Source: MD308 sp051888795
GTDB taxonomy: Bacteria; Bacillota; Clostridia; Lachnospirales; Lachnospiraceae
Reading direction: 5' to 3'
DNA: 64,000 bases
Assembly: GCA_051888795.1 (NCBI GenBank)
Contig: JBJFCD010000015.1
Coordinates: 1 to 64,000, forward strand
In this document: positions 8,373 through 16,910 of the stretch, piece by piece
Layout of the letters: every line of letters starts with the position of its first letter
Position numbering within the stretch: the stretch's first letter is position 1
Notes under the pieces: model-generated
Seen by the model: the letters and a program-made list of their open reading frames with translations, nothing else
What the model was told of the DNA's origin: nothing
Database searches by the model: none
Translations under genes and position numbers: made by a program

Positions 8373-8915
8373 TTACTCCAATCCCAGATTTCTCAACGTT
8401 TCAAAAAAGATTTCTTTTTCCCATCTCGGAACAATATCAAATTTTTCATACTCGCCGTATCCATCGCTTCTTTTATGACCACAATATCCGGCTCTGATTG
8501 CCTGTGAAAAGATTTCAAGACATGTACTTTCCAAATACTCCACATCTCCATGACACACAGTATCAAACTGCTCTCTCATAAAATGAAGAAGTTCATCATC
8601 AGAAATCTCATCCATCATTTCATTTTTATACAGATAAAATATGTCCTGAAGCCTTCCCATAGTCTCCACATAATTTTGCTGATAAATATAATCCGAATCA
8701 CAAAACTCATAAATGATTTTCGGAAGTACCGCATCTTTAAACTCTACTCTCTGCTGTTCCTTAAGGCTGTCCATTCTCTTTTGTATCAAAAGTTCTGCAT
8801 CTTCTTTTGATAACATAAGACCATATTTTTCTGTAAACTCATTCGTCTTTTTTAATTTCTCCAGCTGTCCTTGTTTTGATATTTCCATCATCCAGTTTGT
8901 GTTATCCACAGACAT
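8373..8915 (-). CDS. Uncharacterised protein, probably DUF6323 family
   Basis: This 180-residue soluble helical protein contains TEKYGLMLSKEDAELLIQKR and RVEFKDAVLPKIIYEF. The spacing to the next gene (7 bp) indicates co-transcription with the DUF6179-like gene. No catalytic motif is evident. The family name is from memory and the function is unknown. A GAGGAATG ribosome site precedes the ATG. Confidence 0.65.
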   Translation of the reverse strand: MSVDNTNWMMEISKQGQLEKLKKTNEFTEKYGLMLSKEDAELLIQKRMDSLKEQQRVEFKDAVLPKIIYEFCDSDYIYQQNYVETMGRLQDIFYLYKNEMMDEISDDELLHFMREQFDTVCHGDVEYLESTCLEIFSQAIRAGYCGHKRSDGYGEYEKFDIVPRWEKEIFFETLRNLGLE

Positions 8916-9014
8916 TCCTCCTCAACTTCTCAAATACTGTCCGTTGATTATACTGCCTCGGACAAATAGTTACCAGACTTGATTTTTTCGCCATTTTGTG
9001 GTATTATAGAGCAT

Positions 9015-9053
9015 GAAAAGAGGGAAGATTTTTTGAAAATCTTCCCTCTTTTC
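9015..9053 (-). terminator. Terminator after the PrsA-like lipoprotein gene
   Basis: A perfect 18-bp stem (9015-9032 with 9036-9053) has a 3-nt loop, just downstream of the stop codon at 9078. Confidence 0.8.
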
Positions 9054-9077
9054 AATATGTATGATCTTATTTTTCTT

Positions 9078-10181
9078 TTACTCTTCAGCTGCGTCGCTTC
9101 CGTCTGACTGATCATCTGTCTGAATCTCATCAGAATACGGATCCTGCTCTGTCTGCTTGATTGTCACGCTGACATCGTTAAAATCAATTTTTTCCCATAC
9201 TTTTTTGTATACTTTGATCTTTGCATCATCCATCCATTTTTCTGTTACTTCGTCATAAAGATCTGATTTCCTCTCCTCAACAATCTCTGCTTTCTTTGAC
9301 TCAGTAGCATCTTTATCCATAAGGCTTGTTACACAGGCAACATAACATCCATCGTCTGTCTCAACAACACCTGTTATCTCACCTTTTTCCAATTTATCCG
9401 CATTTTTGATCAGATCTGCGGATGGTGTCTCTGATTCTGAATCAAATGTAACAGTCTGAACTTCTACCTCTGCTTCCTCTGCCAGTTCTTTAAATTTCAA
9501 ACTGTCTTCATTTGCAGCTTTTGCAAATTCTTCTGCTTCTTTTCTTACTGCTGCTTTCTCTTCATCCGTCATCTCAGCAGAATCTTCTGAGCTATCTGCA
9601 TCCTCTTCTGAGCCTTCTGCATCCTCCTTTGTGTAGGAGAATAACACATAATCCATACTCTTCTGAGCTGCCTCTTCATCAGATACTTCTGTATCCGCAT
9701 CTGCCTCAATCGCATCTGTCATCTTCTGTTCAATTGCAATTAAAGTAAGCAGACGTTCCAGCGATCCTGTATCTGCCATAATCTTTTCTTTATTTTCAAG
9801 AGAATTGTCTTCATCAAACTGCTTCGCTGTTTTTTCTACCAATTCCTTATCTGCATCTGAAAGAGATACATTATAATCATCCATATGCTGTTCCAGCACA
9901 ATCATGGTTTCAAGAGACTCTAAAACGGAGTCCTTTACAGATTCTTCATAAGTCTTTCCTTCTTCAGCTTCTGTACTCCACATATTATCTCCCAGATATG
10001 CTCCATAATAGGTTTCATACATAGCCTGCATATATCTTGCGTAAAAATTTGCCACTCCTGCAGTTAATTCTGTATCATTTACCTTCGCAACTACTTCATC
10101 CTTTTTTAAAGAACTGCATCCTGTAAGCGAAGTAACTGTAAACATCATAGCAGTAGCTATCAATAATAATCTTTTTTTCAT
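9078..10181 (-). CDS. PrsA/SurA-like lipoprotein (peptidyl-prolyl isomerase-type foldase)
   Basis: This 367-residue protein has a lipoprotein signal (MKKRLLLIATAMMF...TSLTGC, lipidated Cys22). A SurA_N-type chaperone region follows (VVAKVNDTELTAGVANFYAR). The middle (about 175-330) resembles a degraded parvulin domain, with FAKAANEDSLKFKELAEEAE and KGEITGVVETDDGCYVACV, but it is interrupted by a long acidic Glu/Asp/Ser insert near 185-205. The C-terminus is also acidic. By analogy it helps secreted proteins fold outside the membrane. Isomerase activity is doubtful. It follows mfd. Confidence 0.75.
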   Translation of the reverse strand: MKKRLLLIATAMMFTVTSLTGCSSLKKDEVVAKVNDTELTAGVANFYARYMQAMYETYYGAYLGDNMWSTEAEEGKTYEESVKDSVLESLETMIVLEQHMDDYNVSLSDADKELVEKTAKQFDEDNSLENKEKIMADTGSLERLLTLIAIEQKMTDAIEADADTEVSDEEAAQKSMDYVLFSYTKEDAEGSEEDADSSEDSAEMTDEEKAAVRKEAEEFAKAANEDSLKFKELAEEAEVEVQTVTFDSESETPSADLIKNADKLEKGEITGVVETDDGCYVACVTSLMDKDATESKKAEIVEERKSDLYDEVTEKWMDDAKIKVYKKVWEKIDFNDVSVTIKQTEQDPYSDEIQTDDQSDGSDAAEE

Positions 10182-10244
10182 AATCTATTGCTCCTCCTTG
10201 GTACATGTTAAATACACCGTACACTAGATTAGTATACCTTATCC

Positions 10245-13200
10245 TTAGCGCTCAATCAATCCCTTTATTTCATTTAACACATTTTTCACAACTTCCAGCG
10301 GACTCATTTGCTGTTCTTTTTTATTCTTCTTTATCTTACGATACACAAACCCCGGTTCCTGTGCATTCGCTTTAAACGTAAGCTCGCCTTTATATTTATC
10401 AATAAGTGCCGGAATCTTTTCTGTATTTACTTTCGCCTTTTCATACATAGTAAATGTATAGGTGTCATCTTTTTGTTCAATCGATGTAATATATACTTTA
10501 TGCGCTTCCGCCTTCAGTGCCGCCACATTGAGAAGTGTCTCTACTTTTTTAGGGATATCTCCGAATCGGTCAATCAGCTCTTCCGTCATATCCTCCATTT
10601 CTTCTTCCGATTCTATTGCTGCAATCCGTTTATAAATATCAAGCTTCTGATACTCATTGGCAATATAACTGTCCGGAATATAGGCATCTACATTCAGATC
10701 AATGGTCGTAGTATAATCCTCTTCCTCTGTCTCACCTTTGAGATACCGGACTGCTTCATTTAGCATCTTACAATAAAGGTCATATCCCACAGCCTCCATA
10801 TGTCCATGCTGCTCTGCCCCCAGAAGATTTCCGGCACCTCTGATTTCCAGATCTCGCATGGCAATTTTGATCCCAGATCCCAGATCAGTAAATTCACGAA
10901 TGGCAGCAAGTCTTTTCTCAGCAACTTCCTTAAGCATCTTATCTCTCCGATAAAGGAGAAATGCATATGCCATCCGGTTAGAGCGTCCTACACGTCCTCT
11001 GAGCTGATAGAGCTGGGACAGTCCGAGTCTGTCCGCATCGTGAATAATCATAGTATTCACATTGGAAATATCAAGACCCGTCTCAATGATCGTTGTAGAA
11101 ACAAGCACATCAATTTCGCCATTAATAAAATCATACATGATACGCTCGAGTTCATGCTCCTTCATCTGTCCATGGGCAAATGCTACATTTACATCCGGAA
11201 CAAGCTTCTGAACATTTGCCGTAACTTCTGCAATATCCTCCACACGGTTATAGACATAATAGACCTGTCCCTGGCGGGCGCATTCTCTTTCTATAGCCTC
11301 TCTTACCATCTCATCATTATATTCCATGACATAGGTCTGAATTGGCATACGGTCATTAGGAGCCTCCTCGAGAACACTCATATCCCGGATTCCAATCAGG
11401 CTCATGTGAAGAGTCCTGGGGATCGGTGTAGCTGTCAGTGTCATGACATCTACGTTTTCCTTCATCTTTTTAATTTTCTCTTTATGCTGAACGCCAAATC
11501 TCTGTTCCTCATCAATGATCAAAAGTCCCAGATCTTTAAACTTCATATCATCACCAAGAACTCTGTGGGTCCCGATTACGATATCAACCAGACCTTTTTT
11601 CAGATCCTCAATAGTTTTTTTCTGTTGCGCAGGCGTGCGGAACCGGCACATCAGATCCACTCTCACCGGAAAATCTTTCATTCGCTGAAGAAACGTATTA
11701 TAGTGTTGCTGTGCAAGAATGGTTGTAGGTACAAGGTAGACCACCTGCTTATTTTCCTGTACCGCTTTAAATGCAGCACGAATAGCAATCTCCGTCTTTC
11801 CATATCCCACATCACCGCAGATGAGACGATCCATGATCTTTTTACTCTGCATATCACGCTTAACAGCTTCGATTGCAAGCACCTGATCCTCTGTCTCCTC
11901 GAATGGGAACATCTCCTCAAATTCTTTCTGCCAGACAGTATCCTCCCCGTACTGATACCCCTCCTGATTTTGTCTTGCGGCATAAAGCTCCACGAGGTCC
12001 TTAGCAATCTCTTTTACTGCTCCCCGGACACGGGTTTTTGTACGGTTCCACTCCTGTGTGCCAAGTCGGTTAAGTTTTGGCTTTTTCGCATCTGCACTTG
12101 CATATTTCTGGATCAGATCAAGCTGAGTAGCCGGAATATAAAGATTTCCGCCTTTTGCATAGGAAATCTTCATGTAATCCTTCGAAATTTTATCAACTTC
12201 AATCTTCTCAATTCCCTGGTAAATGCCAAGGCCATGAGTTTCATGAACCACGTAATCGCCGGGTTTTAACTCTGCAAAGCTCTGAATCTTCCTTCCTTCA
12301 TAAACCTTACGCTTTTTTTTCTTTTTCACTTTTCCGAAAATATCTGTCTCAGAAATAACTGTAAATTTCAGGAAAGGGTATTCATAGCCTTCCGCCACAT
12401 GACCATAAGCGGTCATGATCTCGCCTGGCTTAACTTCACGGTCCATTTCATCACTGTAATAGCTGCTCAGGTTGTAATCCCGCAGATCTTCCGCCAGTCG
12501 TTTAGCCCTTGTCCTTGAACCGGACAAAAGGACAACACGATATCCATTTCTCTTTAACCTCTTTAAATCCTGTGTGAGAAGGTCAAAGCTACTGTTATAA
12601 GGGTTCACGCTTTTCGTCTGAAGGCTATAGGAACCGCGGATTTCAAATCCTTTACACCTCATTTCCAGCGCAAAAAATCCCACACTGGAATACTCATTCA
12701 TCCGCTGCACCACTTCTTCTGTGGTATACAGTTTCATCTCATTATCTGTCACATCATATCCGCTCTCCACACGACGTTTCTGAGCTTCCATGAACTCTTC
12801 TTCTACACCCTTTCCCTTTTCAAGAAGGCGCACAGGCTCATCCAGAAAAAGAAGTGTCTCTTCCGTATCAAAATAACTGAGAAAGGAAACTCTTTTTTCA
12901 TCCTCTTTTGGGAACTCCGAAGCAGGATAGATCACGGCCTCTGTAAGATTCTCAATTGATCTTTGTGTCTCCACATCGAAAGTTCTGATGGAGTCCACCT
13001 CATCTCCCCAAAGTTCTATTCGGATTGGGAGTTCTTCTGTCAGAGGATAGATATCAAGAATACCTCCTCTTATTGCAAACTGCCCCGGTCCTTCTATCTG
13101 GACTTCTCTGTCATATCCCATAAAAGCAAGATCCTCAGAAAGCTTATCCATATCAATAGACGAATCATTTTCTATCTTGATAATCCGGCTCTTTATCACA

Positions 13201-13589
13201 TCTCTTGGAAGCAGGGAATCCATAAAAGCATCAAAACTTGTGACAACCGTCACTGTTTCATCGGAAAGGACTGCCTTTATCACTTCCATCCGCTGTTTTA
13301 CAAGCTCCTTACTCCTGATATCTGCCTGATAAAACAGAAGATCTTTTGCAGGATAATAATAAGTGCTGGCATCAAGAAAGCGGTATTCCTCATATACCTG
13401 CTTAGCCTTTGACTCACTGGAACAAGCGATGACTTTATATTTACAGCCATCGCTCAATGCATACATCATATGTGTTTTCTGAGAATTCACACAGCCGGAT
13501 ACCTTAAGCATCCCTGCATGTTTTCTCCTTAACTTATATAATTCTTCAAACTCTGCCAGTTCATTCAGAGGCCTTATTAAGGCTTGCAT
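10245..13589 (-). CDS. mfd: Transcription-repair coupling factor Mfd
   Basis: This is a 1114-residue SF2 translocase of normal Mfd length. In order it has a UvrB-like N-terminal module, an RNA-polymerase-interacting CarD-type domain (FAELKPGDYVVHETHGLGIY), Walker A GDVGYGKTEIAIRAAF, the DEEQ box IIDEEQRFGV, motif III LTATPIPRTL and motif VI QLRGRVGRS. A C-terminal TRCF regulatory domain follows. Mfd removes stalled RNA polymerase at lesions and recruits UvrA. It is 3 bp downstream of pth, the usual order in Firmicutes, and the two are co-transcribed. Confidence 0.97.
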   Translation of the reverse strand: MQALIRPLNELAEFEELYKLRRKHAGMLKVSGCVNSQKTHMMYALSDGCKYKVIACSSESKAKQVYEEYRFLDASTYYYPAKDLLFYQADIRSKELVKQRMEVIKAVLSDETVTVVTSFDAFMDSLLPRDVIKSRIIKIENDSSIDMDKLSEDLAFMGYDREVQIEGPGQFAIRGGILDIYPLTEELPIRIELWGDEVDSIRTFDVETQRSIENLTEAVIYPASEFPKEDEKRVSFLSYFDTEETLLFLDEPVRLLEKGKGVEEEFMEAQKRRVESGYDVTDNEMKLYTTEEVVQRMNEYSSVGFFALEMRCKGFEIRGSYSLQTKSVNPYNSSFDLLTQDLKRLKRNGYRVVLLSGSRTRAKRLAEDLRDYNLSSYYSDEMDREVKPGEIMTAYGHVAEGYEYPFLKFTVISETDIFGKVKKKKKRKVYEGRKIQSFAELKPGDYVVHETHGLGIYQGIEKIEVDKISKDYMKISYAKGGNLYIPATQLDLIQKYASADAKKPKLNRLGTQEWNRTKTRVRGAVKEIAKDLVELYAARQNQEGYQYGEDTVWQKEFEEMFPFEETEDQVLAIEAVKRDMQSKKIMDRLICGDVGYGKTEIAIRAAFKAVQENKQVVYLVPTTILAQQHYNTFLQRMKDFPVRVDLMCRFRTPAQQKKTIEDLKKGLVDIVIGTHRVLGDDMKFKDLGLLIIDEEQRFGVQHKEKIKKMKENVDVMTLTATPIPRTLHMSLIGIRDMSVLEEAPNDRMPIQTYVMEYNDEMVREAIERECARQGQVYYVYNRVEDIAEVTANVQKLVPDVNVAFAHGQMKEHELERIMYDFINGEIDVLVSTTIIETGLDISNVNTMIIHDADRLGLSQLYQLRGRVGRSNRMAYAFLLYRRDKMLKEVAEKRLAAIREFTDLGSGIKIAMRDLEIRGAGNLLGAEQHGHMEAVGYDLYCKMLNEAVRYLKGETEEEDYTTTIDLNVDAYIPDSYIANEYQKLDIYKRIAAIESEEEMEDMTEELIDRFGDIPKKVETLLNVAALKAEAHKVYITSIEQKDDTYTFTMYEKAKVNTEKIPALIDKYKGELTFKANAQEPGFVYRKIKKNKKEQQMSPLEVVKNVLNEIKGLIER

Positions 13590-13592
13590 CGT

Positions 13593-14177
13593 CTATGCCT
13601 CCTCCTGCTTTACTTTTCGATTATACTCATTCATTGCAGCATCAATCTCTCCTCTTAAAATCATAGCGACTGCATTCACTGCTTTTTCATAACCTTTTTC
13701 CATCTCTTCTCTTTCTGCTTTCGAAAAACGGCTGAGTACATAATCTGCAAGATCATACTTTTTAGGTTTCTCTCCAACGCCAATCTTAATTCTCGCAAAA
13801 ACAGTTGTATCAAGATGAGAAATAATATTTTTTATACCATTATGTCCCCCGGCACTTCCTTTCTTGCGAATTCGAAGCTGTCCTACCCCGAGACTGATAT
13901 CGTCATAGATAACAAGAAGCTCCTGTTCTTCATCAATTTTATAATAATCTACAAGGCTTCTGACACTCTCTCCACTTAAATTCATATAAGTCTGCGGTTT
14001 TGCCAGAATCACCTTCTGCCCTTCAATGATTCCTTTTCCGATGAATGCACGGCTCTTTCTTGTCTCTACTGATATATTATATTTATCTGCAAGGGCATCT
14101 ATGACATCAAATCCCACATTATGCCTTGTTCCCTCATACTGTAATGTTGGATTTCCTAATCCCACAATTATATACAT
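13593..14177 (-). CDS. pth: Peptidyl-tRNA hydrolase
   Basis: This 194-residue protein has the Pth signature: GLGNPTLQYEGTRHNVGFDV (catalytic His20), KPQTYMNLSGESV and a GSAGGHNGIKNI block. It releases tRNA from peptidyl-tRNA dropped by ribosomes. It heads the pth-mfd operon. Length is normal and catalytic residues are present. Confidence 0.96.
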   Translation of the reverse strand: MYIIVGLGNPTLQYEGTRHNVGFDVIDALADKYNISVETRKSRAFIGKGIIEGQKVILAKPQTYMNLSGESVRSLVDYYKIDEEQELLVIYDDISLGVGQLRIRKKGSAGGHNGIKNIISHLDTTVFARIKIGVGEKPKKYDLADYVLSRFSKAEREEMEKGYEKAVNAVAMILRGEIDAAMNEYNRKVKQEEA

Positions 14178-14308
14178 ACCTTTTCACCTCAATTTTTCTC
14201 CTATCCATTCTACAGGAATTACTTGCATTTGTCATGCATAATTTTACTTTCTTTTTCATACATTATAAAAACAAAATAAAATAAAGTACAATCATGAGGA
14301 GGTCTTTT

Positions 14309-14743
14309 ATGAGTTCTAAGACTAAAATTGTTGTATTGCATATGAAGGAGATTGTATATACTGCAATATTTGCAGTTCTCGCAATCGTATTAATTATATT
14401 ATTAGTTTTTATGTTCCATCCAAAACATCAGGAAACAAATGCAGATGTGGAAAAATATGTTCCAGGCACCTATACCTCAACTGTCACACTAAACAACACA
14501 GCTCTTGAAGTAGAGGTCACCGTAGACAAATCCCATATCAATTCCATCCGGCTGTCTAATCTGGACGAAACAGTCACAACCATGTATCCTCTTATTCAGC
14601 CTGCAATCGAAGATATCGCTGAACAGATCTGCGAGAAACAGTCTCTTGATAACATTGAACAATCCAGTGAATCTCCTTACACTTCACAGATTCTTCTAAA
14701 TGCCGTCAGCGAAGCATTAGAAAAAGCCACGGCTGCCAAATAG
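14309..14743 (+). CDS. Small membrane-anchored protein with a degenerate FMN-binding-like domain
   Basis: This 144-residue protein starts at the ATG at 14309, because AGGAGG (14297-14302) sits correctly for it; the in-frame ATG at 14294 overlaps that ribosome site. There is one membrane segment (about 14-36). An outside domain follows with VPGTYTSTVTLNNTALEVEV and a late ESPYTSQILLNAVSEALEKA. This recalls the FMN_bind fold, where the threonine of an SGATYTS motif is flavinylated; here SPYTS replaces it. The link is weak and FMN binding is unproven. It diverges from pth. Confidence 0.65.
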   Translation: MSSKTKIVVLHMKEIVYTAIFAVLAIVLIILLVFMFHPKHQETNADVEKYVPGTYTSTVTLNNTALEVEVTVDKSHINSIRLSNLDETVTTMYPLIQPAIEDIAEQICEKQSLDNIEQSSESPYTSQILLNAVSEALEKATAAK

Positions 14744-14758
14744 GCAGCCATGGCTTTT
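14722..14758 (+). terminator. Terminator overlapping the stop codon of the small anchored protein
   Basis: A 16-bp stem with one mismatch (14722-14737 with 14743-14758) is followed by TCTTTTCTT. The stop codon lies next to the loop. Confidence 0.75.
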
Positions 14759-14770
14759 CTTTTCTTAATC

Positions 14771-15034
14771 TTAACCCTCAACAATCAGATACTTTCCATT
14801 CGGAATTGCGAATACTTCTGATGCATCTTCAAGTTCTTCTGTAGACATTCCTTCCACATCCAGTCCTTCCTCTTCCAGGAAACGGCGTACTTCATCAATG
14901 CTGTCCACAACAACCGCCATACAATCCTCCAGAAAAGCCTCCGCCTCTTCTAACGTCTCTGCAACAGGCTCATCAAACAATCTGGACTGATTTTCCAAAA
15001 AAGTCTTCAGACACTCTTCATCATACTCATACAT
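14771..15034 (-). CDS. Small acidic conserved protein of unknown function
   Basis: This 87-residue, strongly acidic helical protein begins MYEYDEECLKTFLENQSRLF and ends FAIPNGKYLIVEG. It has no membrane segment and no metal motif. A clean ATGAGGAGGCAACTGGGAT leader gives a good ribosome site. It stands alone between two terminators. I do not recognise the family. Confidence 0.65.
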   Translation of the reverse strand: MYEYDEECLKTFLENQSRLFDEPVAETLEEAEAFLEDCMAVVVDSIDEVRRFLEEEGLDVEGMSTEELEDASEVFAIPNGKYLIVEG

Positions 15035-15193
15035 ATCCCAGTTGCCTCCTCATATTATATCTCTTTCCGTTAATTTGCTAAGTAGTCTTCAACAAAACTA
15101 CAGCTCTTATAATATTCTTAGCATACTCTGTCTGTTTTCGCAATATATTTCCGTTAATTTGAACATATTAATTTCCGCACTTTGCAAAACCCT

Positions 15194-15853
15194 TTATTCA
15201 CCAATCACAAAATCAATGAGTTGTGCCGGTTTCTCAATAAGATACTCTGCCCCGGCTTCTTTTAATTCCTCTTCTGTCCGAAATCCCCATGTCACACTGA
15301 TTGTCTTTGTTCCTGCATTTTTCCCGGTAGCAACATCCACCTCTGAGTCACCTACATAGAGACATTCTTCCTTTAATACTCCAAGTTCCTCTAGAATGCA
15401 AAAGACGCCATCCGGACTTGGTTTTCTGGCAATGTTTTCCTGCTGCCCCTGTGCAGCGTCAAAAACACCTTCTCCGAAAATTTCTCTCACAACTTTCTGC
15501 GTCTGTCTGTGAGGTTTATTTGATAATACTCCTAATTTTACATTCCGTTTTCTGAGCTCTTCAATCATTTCCGTAATCCCATCATATGGTACCACATTGT
15601 AAGTACAATTTTCATCAAAAACTCGTCTGTACACTTCCATCGCTTCTTCAAGACGTTTTCCCTCTGGATCTCCCGCTGCACGGATTGCCTTATCCAGAAG
15701 GTATTTGGCCCCATTTCCCACAAATGACTGGCACTGTTCCTTTGTGATCTCAGAGAGTCCCATCTCCTTCAAGGTCAGATTTACAGAATAATGTAAAGAT
15801 GCCAGTGTATCTGTTAATGTTCCATCTAAATCAAAAATACATGCTTTTATCAT
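15194..15853 (-). CDS. HAD-family phosphatase, phosphoglycolate phosphatase-like
   Basis: This protein has 219 residues from the ATG at 15853, picked because GGAGG lies 8 nt upstream; the frame extends to 15979 without another good start. HAD motif I is FDLDGTLTDT (Asp8 nucleophile, Asp10), motif II is GVLSNKPH, and motifs III/IV are KPSPDG and YVGDSEVDVATGKNAG. It has the cap domain of the Gph/PGPase subgroup. It probably dephosphorylates a small phosphorylated metabolite; substrate not determinable. Confidence 0.88.
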   Translation of the reverse strand: MIKACIFDLDGTLTDTLASLHYSVNLTLKEMGLSEITKEQCQSFVGNGAKYLLDKAIRAAGDPEGKRLEEAMEVYRRVFDENCTYNVVPYDGITEMIEELRKRNVKLGVLSNKPHRQTQKVVREIFGEGVFDAAQGQQENIARKPSPDGVFCILEELGVLKEECLYVGDSEVDVATGKNAGTKTISVTWGFRTEEELKEAGAEYLIEKPAQLIDFVIGE

Positions 15854-16012
15854 TCTCATCGCCTCCATCCCACCAATCATAATATGCATTGCTTCAAAAT
15901 TCAAGTGTCTTCTGCTCTTTTGTAACCCTTCAATAGTCGCACAGTCTGAAATACCAGATGTCCGAATCACTTTTGTCAAGGGCTAAAAGTTTTTTTATTT
16001 TCCCTACACAGA

Positions 16013-16040
16013 GAATAAGACACGTTCGTATGGAGAAAAT
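16013..16040 (+). promoter_or_regulatory. Candidate sigma-F-type promoter for sigG
   Basis: GAATA (16013-16017) and GGAGAAAAT (16032-16040) are separated by 14 bp. They fit the B. subtilis sigma-F pattern GYATA / GGNNANAHT with one -35 mismatch and slightly short spacing. SigG is known to be made under sigma-F control in the forespore. Confidence 0.45.
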
Positions 16041-16077
16041 GCTACTAGATGAATTTATCTGACAGGAGGTTCTTTCA

Positions 16078-16860
16078 ATGGCTCAGGGAAAAGTAGAAAT
16101 ATGCGGTGTAAATACATCAAAGCTTCCAATCCTGAAAGAAGAAGAAAAAGAAGCTTTGTTTGCAAGAATAAAACAGGGAGATCAGGAAGCAAAGGAAGAA
16201 TATATCAAAGGAAATTTAAGACTTGTTTTAAGTGTGATTAAACGGTTCGGCGCAAGCAATGAAAATCCCGATGACCTGTTTCAAATAGGATGCATCGGAC
16301 TGATCAAAGCTATAAACAATTTTAATACCGATCTGGATGTAAAATTCAGTACTTACGCTGTACCTATGATCATCGGTGAAATCAGACGGTTTCTTCGGGA
16401 CAACAATTCCATCAGAGTTAGCCGATCTTTGCGTGATACCGCTTACAAAGCAATCTATGCAAAAGAAAACTATGTAAAGCAATATCAAAAGGAACCCACA
16501 GTTCAGGAAATTGCAGAAGAAATTGGCATTTCCAAGGAAGACATTGTATTTGCCCTTGATGCCATACAGGTTCCCATGAGTCTTCAGGAACCAGTATACA
16601 ATGACAGCGGCGATGCCCTCTATGTGATGGATCAGTTAAGCGACACCAAGAATAAAGAAGAAAAATGGGTGGAAAATCTTTCTCTCGAAGCAGCTATGGA
16701 ACATCTGACCCCACGGGAACAACATATTATAAAATTACGCTTTTTTGAAGGCCGGACACAGATGGAAGTATCTAAAGACATCGGGATCTCTCAGGCACAG
16801 GTCAGCAGGCTGGAGAAAAATGCTCTTCGCACTATGAGGCAGTATTTAAGTGACCGGTAA
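16078..16860 (+). CDS. sigG: RNA polymerase sporulation sigma factor SigG
   Basis: This 260-residue sigma-70-family factor closely follows B. subtilis SigG: KVEICGVNTSKLPILKEEE, NLRLVLSVIKRFGASNENPD, then FSTYAVPMIIGEIRRFLRDN and VSRSLRDTAYKA. Region 4 has an HTH near GRTQMEVSKDIGISQAQVSR. It directs late forespore transcription. AGGAGG lies 9 nt before the ATG. It is monocistronic with a hairpin after it. SigG and SigE are only 2 kb apart and convergent, separated by a nuclease gene. Confidence 0.95.
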   Translation: MAQGKVEICGVNTSKLPILKEEEKEALFARIKQGDQEAKEEYIKGNLRLVLSVIKRFGASNENPDDLFQIGCIGLIKAINNFNTDLDVKFSTYAVPMIIGEIRRFLRDNNSIRVSRSLRDTAYKAIYAKENYVKQYQKEPTVQEIAEEIGISKEDIVFALDAIQVPMSLQEPVYNDSGDALYVMDQLSDTKNKEEKWVENLSLEAAMEHLTPREQHIIKLRFFEGRTQMEVSKDIGISQAQVSRLEKNALRTMRQYLSDR

Positions 16861-16866
16861 TACTAA

Positions 16867-16903
16867 GAGCCTGGAAACATATAATAATTATGCCTCCAGG
16901 CTC
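16867..16903. terminator. Bidirectional terminator between sigG and the beta-CASP nuclease
   Basis: A 9-bp GC-rich stem (16867-16875 with 16895-16903) lies between convergent genes, with a T-rich stretch on the plus side. Confidence 0.55.
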
Positions 16904-16910
16904 ATTTTCA

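Noticed and set aside
10800..12269. A 489-codon plus-strand frame opposite mfd
   Set aside because: It is antisense to well-conserved mfd domains, Cys/His/Ile-rich in the way antisense frames of AT-rich genes are, and has no ribosome site.
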